Positions 24,045 to 31,420 are shown, numbered from the stretch's first letter. The stretch: DNA of 64,000 nucleotides from an uncultured bacterium (GCA_905339405.1 CAJPGC010000030.1:1-64000); one strand, 5' to 3'. The notes: generated from the sequence alone by a model not told the origin. Made by a program: numbers and translations.

Positions 24045-25904
24045 ATGGCTGAACGTGAACTTGATATTTTAATAGCTGCGAAAGACGTATTCTCAAAACC
24101 TCTTACCCAGGCTGAAAGAGCTTTTCAGAATTTTTCCGACAAGGTCGAAGGCAGCTCCCAGAATATGGAAAAGCGCTTCGATTCTCTCGGCAACAGCATA
24201 ATGGGTATCAGGGCTGCCTGGCTTGAGGTCGCCGGCGTGGTTGCCTCCGCAGCATGGCTGGTGGAGGGGGCAAAGCAGGCCCTCGAGGGCGAGAAGGCCA
24301 TGAACAGGCTTCGTGTTCAGATACAGAGTCTGGGACTTAATTATCACTCTCTGAAAGGGCACGTTGAAGAGGTCCTAGAAAGTACCTCTCGATATGCCAT
24401 GGTTCAGGATGATGACGTCGCCTCCGTGCTTCAAGAACTCATATTCCTGACTGGTGATTACTCGGCGTCGGTTCAGAATCTCAACCTCGTCTTTGACTTG
24501 GCTTATCAGAGGAACATCTCACATTCCGAGGCGGCCTCTCTTGTCAGTAAAGCCATGTCCGGGAATATTGAAGCGATCTCGAAAGTTATCCCTGAACTTC
24601 GAATTCTCGACGATGCTCTCGGCAATAACGCGACGGCCGCGAAAAAGGCAGCCGCAGCAATGGACTTTTTGAGCGGAAGGGTGAGCGGTGCAGTAAATGA
24701 GATGACGGATCACGAAAGAAAGGTCGCTGAAGTCACGCTCGCTTATAATCAGCTTTGGGAGGCTATGGGCAATGTTACCCTTGAAATGGCCCACTTTGAA
24801 CTCACTCAGCATTCCCTGGGCGGATTACTTCAGGATAATCGTGACGCGGCGCAAGCCTTCATGAATATCTATAAATACCTCAGGTATGGCGAGCAGGAAA
24901 AAGAGCAAAACCACCCACTAAGCACTACTTACAAGCCCCGGTTCAATATCTCTAAAACCGCCCAAGGTACAAATGGAATTGATGACTCCATCAATTACGA
25001 CTTAAGCGAAAGGATACAGATGACAGAGAATGGGCTTAAAGCCCTGCCACCCGCTCTTGATGTACCTCTCTCCTTAAATTGGACGATGCTTTCAGATTCA
25101 GTAGGCATGGAGAGCGATGTCTCTAGGAAAATTACTGCCCTTATGGAAGCTGAGAGATTGGCGGCTCAGGACAGCCTACTGAACCTAGAGAGCCCGTACA
25201 ATCCGAAGTATACCGGCACAGATCAGATCTCAAGCGTTTACCAGGAGTACGATCAAAAGCTCATCGCACTTGAGGGTTTTAATCAGAGAAAGCTGGAACT
25301 CATGATGGCGGCCGGGGCCTCTGAGCTCGAGATCGAGGCGGCCCATGCCGAGCTTTCGAACCAGTACGCAGCGTCACGTCGGGATTTTCAGATAAACGCC
25401 GCAGGTCAAACGCTTGGCGCCATGTCTAATTTCATGCAGAACATGTACACGATGGCGGGCTCAAAGAACAGGGCCATGTTCCAGATGATGAAGGCCTTTG
25501 CGATATCCGAAGCCGTAATACACACTGCTAAAGCCGCTACAGATGCTCTCGACGCCCCTCCGGGCCCTCCCTTCAGCTTCGCCTATGTCGCTGCGACAGT
25601 TGCGGCAGGAGCGGCCCAAATAGCGACGATAGCGAGCTCAGAGCCCGGCAGCAAACAGACTGTAAGCGCGACAGGCGTGGCAAACCCATCATATTCCGGC
25701 GGCTCGCCAACGGCATATCCTATACCAACAAGGACCGATTCTCAGCCTCCCCCGGCGCCTATCAGCATAACTCTTGTTGTAAACACACTTGATGGAAAGG
25801 ACGTGAACTGGAGTCGCGTTATCGAAGATAACCTGGCCCCAGCGCTTGAAAAGTACTCAAAGGACGGGAACAGGCCCTTAGATATCCGGGTGACAAAGAA
25901 TTAA
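24045..25904 (+). CDS. Phage tail tape-measure-like protein
   Basis: 619 aa. The N-terminal region (LDILIAAKDVFSKPLTQAER, FQNFSDKVEGSSQNMEKRFD) and TP901-type stretch (EASLVSKAMSGNIEAISKVI) are characteristic of tape-measure proteins. These set tail length and act during DNA ejection. Hydrophobic segments lie near 55-75 and 480-515 (FAYVAATVAAGAAQIATIAS), typical of the membrane-interacting part. It is short for a tape measure, implying a short tail if functional. The ribosome-binding site is GGGGAGG. No tail tube, sheath or baseplate gene follows. Confidence 0.82.
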   Translation: MAERELDILIAAKDVFSKPLTQAERAFQNFSDKVEGSSQNMEKRFDSLGNSIMGIRAAWLEVAGVVASAAWLVEGAKQALEGEKAMNRLRVQIQSLGLNYHSLKGHVEEVLESTSRYAMVQDDDVASVLQELIFLTGDYSASVQNLNLVFDLAYQRNISHSEAASLVSKAMSGNIEAISKVIPELRILDDALGNNATAAKKAAAAMDFLSGRVSGAVNEMTDHERKVAEVTLAYNQLWEAMGNVTLEMAHFELTQHSLGGLLQDNRDAAQAFMNIYKYLRYGEQEKEQNHPLSTTYKPRFNISKTAQGTNGIDDSINYDLSERIQMTENGLKALPPALDVPLSLNWTMLSDSVGMESDVSRKITALMEAERLAAQDSLLNLESPYNPKYTGTDQISSVYQEYDQKLIALEGFNQRKLELMMAAGASELEIEAAHAELSNQYAASRRDFQINAAGQTLGAMSNFMQNMYTMAGSKNRAMFQMMKAFAISEAVIHTAKAATDALDAPPGPPFSFAYVAATVAAGAAQIATIASSEPGSKQTVSATGVANPSYSGGSPTAYPIPTRTDSQPPPAPISITLVVNTLDGKDVNWSRVIEDNLAPALEKYSKDGNRPLDIRVTKN

Positions 25905-25930
25905 TTGAATCGAATTTGTATAAGAATTGC

Positions 25931-25957
25931 CGGACGTGGGAATCGAACCCACGTCCG
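25931..25957. other. Hairpin mimicking a tRNA T-arm
   Basis: Perfect 10-bp stem CGGACGTGGG / CCCACGTCCG (25931-25940 / 25948-25957) enclosing a 7-nt loop. On the minus strand the loop and its closing pairs read GTGGG-TTCGATT-CCCAC, identical in form to a tRNA TPsiC arm. No acceptor, D- or anticodon arm and no CCA is nearby. It sits between the tape-measure gene and the next ORF; no T-run follows on either strand. Confidence 0.7.
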
Positions 25958-25994
25958 CATTAAAAAAACAAACTAAACAGGAGGTACAAAAGAA

Positions 25995-26381
25995 ATGGCT
26001 CTTCACTCTTTTTCACCGGGTTCAATCATCGAGTATGTTCCCGAATATGGGAAGAACAAGGAAAACGATCCTCCATGCATCGTAAAGCTCAGGTATGTTC
26101 CGTTCGTAAAAACTCAGGAATACGCGCGTCTTCTCGCGGCCAGAACTCGACATTATGCGACGCCTGACAAATCTGGCGCCATAATCGCATCCCAGGAGAT
26201 ACAGAAAAGGCAATTCATCGAGAACATAGATTCGGTCTCAGGGTTCTTTGTAGGAGAGAGGGAAGTCTCAACTCCGGAGGAGCTCTGGGATAATGCCCCG
26301 GCCGGCCTTGTCTACGAACTCGTGTCCGCAATGGAGGATTCCCAGAAGCTCAGGGCGGGCATCAAGAAGGAAGCTCAATAG
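25995..26381 (+). CDS. Hypothetical phage-type protein, possible tail-assembly protein
   Basis: 128 aa with a strong ribosome-binding site (AGGAGG). The sequence IIEYVPEYGKNKENDPPCIV, KLRYVPFVKTQEYARLLAAR and a helical, acidic C-terminus recall small proteins encoded near tape-measure genes, such as tail-assembly chaperones. I cannot assign a named family. It lies downstream rather than upstream of the tape-measure gene, unlike the usual chaperone position. The structured RNA locus follows. Confidence 0.55.
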   Translation: MALHSFSPGSIIEYVPEYGKNKENDPPCIVKLRYVPFVKTQEYARLLAARTRHYATPDKSGAIIASQEIQKRQFIENIDSVSGFFVGEREVSTPEELWDNAPAGLVYELVSAMEDSQKLRAGIKKEAQ

Positions 26382-26467
26382 AAGGCTGCCAGACGCCCAG
26401 GGCACAGCTTCAAGGCCCTGGGGCACCTTTAATCAGGGTCGTCCATCACACCTTATAACCGAGGGGC

Positions 26468-26497
26468 TTGACACGAGGGCCTGAATTGGAGTATGTT
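26468..26497 (+). promoter_or_regulatory. Sigma-70-type promoter in front of the structured RNA
   Basis: Consensus -35 TTGACA (26468-26473), 18-bp spacer, -10 TATGTT (26492-26497). The predicted start is near 26504. No ORF begins for about 180 nt, which suggests an untranslated transcript or a long structured leader. Confidence 0.6.
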
Positions 26498-26502
26498 TGA
26501 CC

Positions 26503-26655
26503 TGCGTGCAATCCATAAGGGTTACCCCTCCCTTCGCAGAGATGCGGAAAGGGGTCTTTACATTTCTGGCTAACCAAAGCCCGGAGTTTCCCTGCATGGT
26601 GACGTGCAGGGGCAGCCTCTTATGGAGCTGCACGCAAAACTCCGGGCTATTTTAT
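26503..26655 (+). ncRNA. Candidate structured RNA with pseudoknot and terminator-like end
   Basis: About 150 nt downstream of a near-consensus promoter. Helices visible: TTCGCA-GAGA-TGCGGA (26533-26548, GNRA tetraloop) inside CCCCT/AGGGG; an 11-bp stem GCCCGGAGTTT (26579-26589) with AAACTCCGGGC (26637-26647); and a nested CCCTGCA/TGCAGGG hairpin (26590-26611). A GCAGC/GCTGC hairpin (26612-26631) is also possible. The 5' end TGCGTGCA (26503-26510) can pair with TGCACGCA (26629-26636). That pairing crosses the 11-bp stem, so it would be either a pseudoknot or a switch. The closing stem is followed by TATTTTATT. Alternatives are the 5' leader of the gene at 26681 or a replication-origin structure. 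No known RNA family is recognised. Confidence 0.5.
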
Positions 26656-26692
26656 TGCCCAAAATTCGCGGAGGTGGAAGATGGAAAAAGCT
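26628..26692 (+). repeat. 65-nt direct repeat, copy 1
   Basis: Matches 27260-27324 with a single mismatch (26678 A versus 27310 T). It spans the 3' segments of the candidate RNA helices, the terminator-like tail, the ribosome-binding site and the first four codons (MEKA) of the gene at 26681. Confidence 0.95.
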
Positions 26693-26998
26693 ATTCTGAA
26701 AACAATCGGAAATGAACAATGTCAAATAGACCCAGGGGCGTACGCCAAGCTGTATGCTCTCCAAAAGATGATCCCAGCCTTTATGGCTAAACAAAATAGC
26801 GAGGGGTCTCTCCGCGAAGATTTGATGGACACTCTCACCTATGGAATTCAATGCATATTCGAGGACGCACTCTCAGAACTCGATCATGTTTTATTTGAGG
26901 GGAGTTACTTTGAGGCGGGGGAAACCGCCTTGCAACGACAGACAGAAAAAATAATGGGAATCGCTGCCATGGAGAAGCAAACACAAATAGCAAAGTAA
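26681..26998 (+). CDS. Hypothetical protein downstream of repeat copy 1
   Basis: 105 aa, mostly helical, no family recognised. It starts MEKAILKTIGNEQCQIDPGA and ends in a polar segment. The ribosome-binding site GGAGGTGG lies within the 65-nt repeat shared with the gene at 27313, so both genes have identical translation-initiation regions and first four residues. The proteins are otherwise not obviously homologous. Confidence 0.65.
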   Translation: MEKAILKTIGNEQCQIDPGAYAKLYALQKMIPAFMAKQNSEGSLREDLMDTLTYGIQCIFEDALSELDHVLFEGSYFEAGETALQRQTEKIMGIAAMEKQTQIAK

Positions 26999-27053
26999 AA
27001 CACCATAGAAAATGCCGCTCATCTATGGAGTGTTTTCTTCAAGGAGGTTTGAT

Positions 27054-27224
27054 ATGAAAGACAGCATCCCATACAGGCCAGTGACTCTCCGCGAAAAGGA
27101 GCGCGTCGCGGAGATATACCGGGCGGCGCTCCGCAGGAAGCTCGCCAAGGAGGCTCTCGATGGTATGGACGGCAGCGGATTACCGGAAACTGCTTCACCG
27201 AAAGCCAAAATTAAGAAAGCCTGA
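27054..27224 (+). CDS. Small basic hypothetical protein
   Basis: 56 aa from the ATG at 27054, which has an excellent ribosome-binding site (AAGGAGG, 6 nt spacing). The earlier in-frame ATG at 27012 has none. The sequence is rich in Arg/Lys (TLREKERVAEIYRAALRRKL) and ends in a Lys-rich tail. Nucleic-acid binding is possible. No family is recognised. Confidence 0.6.
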   Translation: MKDSIPYRPVTLREKERVAEIYRAALRRKLAKEALDGMDGSGLPETASPKAKIKKA

Positions 27225-27259
27225 AAGACTTCAAGCGCACACGGTCAGCTTCTCTTGGT

Positions 27260-27324
27260 CTGCACGCAAAACTCCGGGCTATTTTATTGCCCAAAATTCG
27301 CGGAGGTGGTAGATGGAAAAAGCT
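27260..27324 (+). repeat. 65-nt direct repeat, copy 2
   Basis: Second copy of the 26628-26692 repeat, offset 632 nt. It contains the 3' halves of two RNA helices but not their 5' partners, so it cannot fold like copy 1. It could compete for pairing or result from a tandem duplication. Confidence 0.95.
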
Positions 27325-27627
27325 GAAAAGTCAAAATTGGGTGAATACTTACGCGGGCTGGCCTTAATCGCAGATTATGGAGAACAGCGGGGCGAAAAGC
27401 TATCCTTTTTTTCCGAGGAAGAAAAAACGCAGCTCATTGAAAAATACTCCCTGGCAGAGGCACACCTTGAAATGGTCCATCGCCTGCTCGGGGACCAAAT
27501 AAAGTTTGATGGGGCCACAGTGGCGGATCTGGGAGCCCTTACAGATATTTGCTACGGAGCTTTGGAAAAACTCTATGATCTCGAAAAGATGATCAAGGAG
27601 ATAAAGCCGCTCCAGGTGCAGCCCTGA
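27313..27627 (+). CDS. Hypothetical protein downstream of repeat copy 2
   Basis: 104 aa, helical and acidic (FFSEEEKTQLIEKYSLAEAH, ALEKLYDLEKMIKEIKPLQV), no family recognised. Its ribosome-binding site and first four codons come from the duplicated 65-nt module. A 31-nt gap leads to the excisionase-like gene. Confidence 0.65.
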   Translation: MEKAEKSKLGEYLRGLALIADYGEQRGEKLSFFSEEEKTQLIEKYSLAEAHLEMVHRLLGDQIKFDGATVADLGALTDICYGALEKLYDLEKMIKEIKPLQVQP

Positions 27628-27658
27628 AGCTAAACCGCGCCCTAAGGGGGAGGTCACT

Positions 27659-27874
27659 ATGCTCTTGTCAGTAAAGGAAGCCGCAGCGCTCCTAGGCATA
27701 AAGGACGCAACCCTTCGCAAGTGGGTTCAACAGAGACGGATCACCTTTTACCGAATAGGAAGACATCCGAAATTCAAACAACAAGACCTCGACAGATTTC
27801 TCGAACAACTTCGGGTGCCAGCAATACCGAGGATGAAAGGCTTCAGGCCCAGAAGCTTTAAAAAAGCCGAATAG
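27659..27874 (+). CDS. Excisionase-family helix-turn-helix protein
   Basis: 71 aa. A full-length MerR-like/HTH_17 domain is present (LLSVKEAAALLGIKDATLRK, RRITFYRIGRHPKFKQQDLD), ending in a basic tail (RPRSFKKAE). Its location two genes upstream of the integrase makes it the best candidate for the recombination directionality factor (Xis). The ribosome-binding site GGGGGAGG is strong. Confidence 0.8.
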   Translation: MLLSVKEAAALLGIKDATLRKWVQQRRITFYRIGRHPKFKQQDLDRFLEQLRVPAIPRMKGFRPRSFKKAE

Positions 27875-27893
27875 GGATAAAGGAAAGACTACG

Positions 27894-28109
27894 TTGGAGA
27901 ATGTGATTCCTTTCAGATCAGTTCATGGTGCCATACGCCCCTTGTCCATAAAAGGGCTTTCTAAGGACGAGAAAGAAGCTTTAGACCAGTTTTTACAGGT
28001 CCTCAGAAAGGGAAAACCAGAAAAACGCGAGGCACTAAGGTTTCAAGTTAAAGCGTTTTTTGAAACTCTCCCGGGCGGAATCTGGTACAAGCCAGTAAAG
28101 GAGGACTAG
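27894..28109 (+). CDS. Small hypothetical protein preceding integrase
   Basis: 71 aa from a TTG at 27894 with AAAGGAAAG upstream. It is basic and soluble (GLSKDEKEALDQFLQVLRKG, AFFETLPGGIWYKP), with no recognised family. It ends 1 nt before the integrase ATG, whose ribosome-binding site (AAAGGAGG) lies in its last codons, so the two are probably co-translated. Confidence 0.55.
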   Translation: MENVIPFRSVHGAIRPLSIKGLSKDEKEALDQFLQVLRKGKPEKREALRFQVKAFFETLPGGIWYKPVKED

Positions 28110-28110
28110 C

Positions 28111-29316
28111 ATGGGCAGCGTATATCGTCCCAAGTACAAGAACAAGAACGGGGAGTACGTTGAGAGCGAGGTCTGGTGGATCAAGTACTACCGGAACGGC
28201 AAACCCTTTCGCGAGAGCTCAGGCTCAAAACGGAAGGGAGATGCTGAAAGGAAGCTTAAGTCTCGAGAGGGAGAGGTTGCGGAGGGGCGCTTCCAAGGGC
28301 TAAGGGTCGAAAGGATATTCTTCGATGAGCTTGCCGAGGACCTCCTGAACGATTACAGGATGAACGGCAAGAAGTCCCTCGACCGGGCTGAGCTCAGCAT
28401 AAAGACTCTCAAGAAGGTATTTGACGGAACGAGAGTGGCCGAGCTCACGTCCAACAAAATCAACCTGTTCATCCGCAAGAGGCAGGATGAGGACGAGGTC
28501 GAGAACGGGACCATTAACCGCGAGCTTTCCGCGCTCAAGCGAATGTTCCACCTGGGATCCCGGCAGACCCCGCCAAAGGTGGTCCAGGTACCTTATATCC
28601 CACACCTGAAGGAGGCCGCCCCCCGCGCTGGCTTTTTCGAATATGAGGAGTACCAGGCGATTAAAGAGGCGCTCCCCCCTCACCTCAAGCCCGTGGTCAT
28701 TATGGCCTACAACACAGGTATGCGCCTGGGAGAGCTCAGGGGCCTTGTATGGGACCAGGTAGACCTTATCGAGGGTAAGATCACGCTGGCGGCCGGGTCG
28801 ACTAAGAACGACGAAGCCAGGGTGGTCTACATGGAAGGCGAGCTCCTCGAGGCTATACGCTTCCAGAAGGCCATTCGGGACACGAACTGGCCCGATACCC
28901 CCTGGGTACTCTTTGATGAGCATGGCAGGCCCATAGGGCGCTTTGATAAGTCCTGGGACACCGCCTGCAAGAAGGCCTGGGCGAAAAGCGAACAGAAGGT
29001 GAAGCTCTGGGATCCGAAGACCGAGGCCCCTACCAAAATCTTTCATGACTTCAGGCGGACGGCCGTGAGAAACATGGTCCGCGCCGGCGTCCCTGAAAGG
29101 GTGGCCATGCTGATATCTGGCCACAAGACCCGGAGCGTCTTCGAGCGGTACAACATCGTGAACGAAGAGGACCTCAAGAGGGCTTCCAGGAAGGTCTCGG
29201 ACTACCACAAGGAAAGGGCTGCCCTAGGCAAAGAAAAAGCTGACGGGCAAAGTTTAGGCAAAGTGGAGGTATTTTCAGAGGGAATGGAAGAAAAAGAAAA
29301 GCCCGTAACTCATTAG
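28111..29316 (+). CDS. int: Tyrosine-family site-specific integrase
   Basis: 401 aa. The N-terminal arm-binding region (WWIKYYRNGKPFRESSGSKR) is followed by a SAM-like core-binding domain and a catalytic domain with the full active-site set. These are Arg in NTGMRLGELRGL, Lys in GSTKNDEARVV, His-x-x-Arg in FHDFRRTAVRN, His in SGHKTRSV and the nucleophile Tyr in FERYNIV. It should recombine the 18-bp core in tRNA-Arg(CCU). The last five codons lie inside the terminator hairpin next to the tRNA. Three GGCAAAG motifs in its 3' end match two at the other end of the element and may be arm sites. Confidence 0.95.
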   Translation: MGSVYRPKYKNKNGEYVESEVWWIKYYRNGKPFRESSGSKRKGDAERKLKSREGEVAEGRFQGLRVERIFFDELAEDLLNDYRMNGKKSLDRAELSIKTLKKVFDGTRVAELTSNKINLFIRKRQDEDEVENGTINRELSALKRMFHLGSRQTPPKVVQVPYIPHLKEAAPRAGFFEYEEYQAIKEALPPHLKPVVIMAYNTGMRLGELRGLVWDQVDLIEGKITLAAGSTKNDEARVVYMEGELLEAIRFQKAIRDTNWPDTPWVLFDEHGRPIGRFDKSWDTACKKAWAKSEQKVKLWDPKTEAPTKIFHDFRRTAVRNMVRAGVPERVAMLISGHKTRSVFERYNIVNEEDLKRASRKVSDYHKERAALGKEKADGQSLGKVEVFSEGMEEKEKPVTH

Positions 29317-29331
29317 AATTACGGGCTTTTA
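29301..29331. terminator. Bidirectional terminator between integrase and tRNA-Arg
   Basis: Stem GCCCGTAACTC / GAATTACGGGC (29301-29311 / 29316-29326, one mismatch) flanked by A-rich and T-rich tails on both sides. It serves the integrase on plus and the tRNA on minus. It copies the hairpin at 16220-16245 and contains the integrase stop codon. Confidence 0.85.
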
Positions 29332-29334
29332 AAT

Positions 29335-29411
29335 TGGCGCCCCCGGCCTGATTCGAACAGGCGACACACGGATTAGGAATCCGTTGCTCTATCCTGCTGA
29401 GCTACGGGGGC
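29335..29411 (-). tRNA. tRNA-Arg, anticodon CCU
   Basis: Complete cloverleaf: acceptor GCCCCCG / CGGGGGC, D-arm GCTC...GAGC, anticodon stem ACGGA/TCCGT with loop TTCCTAA (anticodon CCT), T-arm GCCTG-TTCGAAT-CAGGC, discriminator G and encoded CCA. The 3' half comes from the integrated element: its T-stem differs from the displaced host half at 16255-16299, while pairing is preserved. It reads the AGG codon, which is very common in this genome. Confidence 0.96.
29362..29379. repeat. Attachment-site core, right copy within tRNA-Arg
   Basis: Identical to 16282-16299 and located from the anticodon loop to the variable loop of the intact tRNA. Confidence 0.9.
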
Positions 29412-29536
29412 ATTTTATATAACTATTGGATGGCGCTCGGTGTGAAGCCGTATTACCGAAAGCTCAGGCATTCCGTACCATAGCCATCGAATTGTCTCAA
29501 AAAATGAATTTCCTGTCAAACAAAAAACAACACATT

Positions 29537-31420
29537 TTATCTCGCCGCCTTCGCCTCAAGCTCCTCCCATCTCGAATAGCACTCTTGAAGAAGGGAGCCG
29601 ACCTCCTCGATGCGCACGTTCGCCTCGGCGGCCTTCTGCCCGCCCTGCTTGTAGAGCTCCGGGTCGGAAAGGGCCTCTGAAAGCTCGTGCTGCTCGGCCT
29701 CAAGGGCCTCTATCCTGGCTGGCAGTTCGCTCAGTTCCCGTTCCTCCTTGAAGCTGAGCTTTACAGCCGCTTTTTTCTGGCGCTCCTGCTTCGTGGCCTG
29801 CTCAGTCTTTTCAGCTTTTTTGACTTTCCTCTGGCGGAGCCAGTCGTCATAGCCGCCGATGTACTCGTTGAGGCCGCCCTCTTCGAAGACTATCGTGCTG
29901 GTGGCGACGTTGTTGAGGAACTCCCTGTCGTGGCTGACAAGGAGGACTGTACCGGAATAACCGGCCAGGAGCTCTTCCAAGAGGTCGAGCGTGTCGCTGT
30001 CGAGATCGTTTGTCGGCTCGTCCATCACAAGCAGGTTCGAAGGCCTTGAGAAGAGCTTTGCCAGAAGGAGCCTGTTCCTCTCGCCGCCGGAGAGCGCCTT
30101 CACCGGGGTCCTCGCCCTCGAAGGGGTAAAGAGGAAGTCCTGGAGATACCCGATGAGGTGGCGCGGCCTGCCGTCTATTATTATCTGGTCGTTGCCTTCG
30201 CCGATGTTTTCCATGACGGTGCGCTCTTCATCGAGCGCGGCACGCAGCTGGTCGAAGTACGCTATGTCGAGGCGGCTCCCCAGGCGGACGGTCCCGGAAA
30301 CAGGCTTGAGCTTGCCGAGTAGGAGGTTTAAAAGAGTCGTCTTGCCGGAGCCGTTCGGCCCTATGATGCCGACCTTGTCTCCCCTTATTATGAGGGTAGA
30401 AAAGCCGTTTATCGCAGGGCTAGTGGAGCTTTCGCTGTCGTAGGAGAAGCTTACGGCCTTGGCCTCTATGACGAGTTTCCCGGAGATATCAGATTCGAGC
30501 GCCTTGAGGTTCGCGCTTCCCTCGACCGAGCGCCTATCGCGCCTTTCCTTCCTCATCTCAAGAAGGGCCCTTACCCTGCCCTCGTTCCTGGTCCTTCTTG
30601 CCTTCACGCCCTGGCGAAGCCACGCCTCTTCCTCGGAGAGCTTCTTGTCGAACAGTGCGTTTCTCTGGGCCTCGTTCTCAAGGAGAGCGTCCTTCCTTTC
30701 AACGTAGCTCCTGTAATCGCACTGCCAGTTGTGAAGCCGTCCCCTGTCGAGCTCTATTATGCGGGTCGCCAGCTTCTGCTGGAGCATCCTGTCGTGCGTT
30801 ACGAAAAGGAGCGTGCCGTTGTACCCGAGGAGGAACTCCTCGAGCCACGTTATCGATTCTATGTCGAGGTGGTTCGTGGGCTCGTCGAGGAGAAGGAGGT
30901 CAGGGCCTGCCGCAAGGGCCCTCCCGAGGAGCACCCTCCTCTTGTAGCCGCCGGAGAGCTCCGAGAACTCGGCTTCGGCCGGGAGGCCCAGCCTGGAGAT
31001 TATCTCCTCGACACGCTGGGTTGCCTGCCAGCAGCCCTTGTGCTCGAGCTCGTGATGGGCCGCCTCCAGCTCGGCCATCGCGTCCCTGCCCTGCTCCAGG
31101 GCGCTCAAAGCGCCGTGATACCTTGCCATGAGGGCGTTGACGTCGCCGATGCCGCTCGTGATGACGTCGAAGACCATGCCCTTCAAGTCGCGTGGGACGT
31201 CCTGCTGTAGCATAGCGGCCTTTAAGCCGGGAAGGCGGCTGACCTGCCCGCCGTCAGGCTCGAGGGACCCGCTCAAGACCTTCATGAAGGTCGATTTACC
31301 CGCTCCGTTGCGTCCGACGAGGCAGACCCTCTCGCCTTTTTCTATCTGGAGGTCGACCCCGTCAATGAGCATGGGGCTTCCGAAGCCGACCTTTATGTCT
31401 TTTAGGTTTATTAGCGCCAT
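29537..31420 (-). CDS. uup: ABC-F family ATPase, Uup-like
   Basis: 627 aa with two ABC cassettes and no membrane domain. Cassette 1 has Walker A GRNGAGKST (near 37-45) and signature LSGGYKRR. Cassette 2 has Walker A GPNGSGKTT (near 350-358) and signature LSGGERNR. A linker with Arg-rich helices lies between them (RRTRNEGRVRALLEMRKERR). The C-terminal coiled coil (LPARIEALEAEQHELSEALS, QECYSRWEELEAKAAR) is the Uup-type extension implicated in DNA or ribosome binding. ABC-F proteins act on the ribosomal E site. It is monocistronic and lies downstream of the tRNA locus. Confidence 0.9.
   Translation of the reverse strand: MALINLKDIKVGFGSPMLIDGVDLQIEKGERVCLVGRNGAGKSTFMKVLSGSLEPDGGQVSRLPGLKAAMLQQDVPRDLKGMVFDVITSGIGDVNALMARYHGALSALEQGRDAMAELEAAHHELEHKGCWQATQRVEEIISRLGLPAEAEFSELSGGYKRRVLLGRALAAGPDLLLLDEPTNHLDIESITWLEEFLLGYNGTLLFVTHDRMLQQKLATRIIELDRGRLHNWQCDYRSYVERKDALLENEAQRNALFDKKLSEEEAWLRQGVKARRTRNEGRVRALLEMRKERRDRRSVEGSANLKALESDISGKLVIEAKAVSFSYDSESSTSPAINGFSTLIIRGDKVGIIGPNGSGKTTLLNLLLGKLKPVSGTVRLGSRLDIAYFDQLRAALDEERTVMENIGEGNDQIIIDGRPRHLIGYLQDFLFTPSRARTPVKALSGGERNRLLLAKLFSRPSNLLVMDEPTNDLDSDTLDLLEELLAGYSGTVLLVSHDREFLNNVATSTIVFEEGGLNEYIGGYDDWLRQRKVKKAEKTEQATKQERQKKAAVKLSFKEERELSELPARIEALEAEQHELSEALSDPELYKQGGQKAAEANVRIEEVGSLLQECYSRWEELEAKAAR

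Larger units (their letters stand above)
16282..29379. mobile_element. 13-kb integrative element (satellite-like prophage) in tRNA-Arg(CCU)
   Basis: The ends are an 18-bp direct repeat (16282-16299 and 29362-29379) within tRNA-Arg sequence. The element carries a tyrosine integrase beside the intact tRNA, two excisionase-like HTH proteins, HigBA, a HEPN-like protein, a P4/D5-type primase-helicase, a minor tail protein Z homologue, a tape-measure protein and many small unknowns. No terminase, portal, capsid, protease, baseplate or lysis gene is recognisable. The left third (about 17100-18600) is clearly AT-rich, as expected for acquired cargo. Size and content fit a phage satellite or decayed prophage rather than a complete phage. 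Confidence 0.9.

Noticed and set aside
25925..25962. Second tRNA gene
   Set aside because: Only a T-arm-like hairpin is present; D-arm, anticodon arm, acceptor stem and CCA are absent.
28300..29208. Minus-strand frame of 302 codons opposite the integrase
   Set aside because: Composition and position show it is a shadow of the integrase coding sequence.
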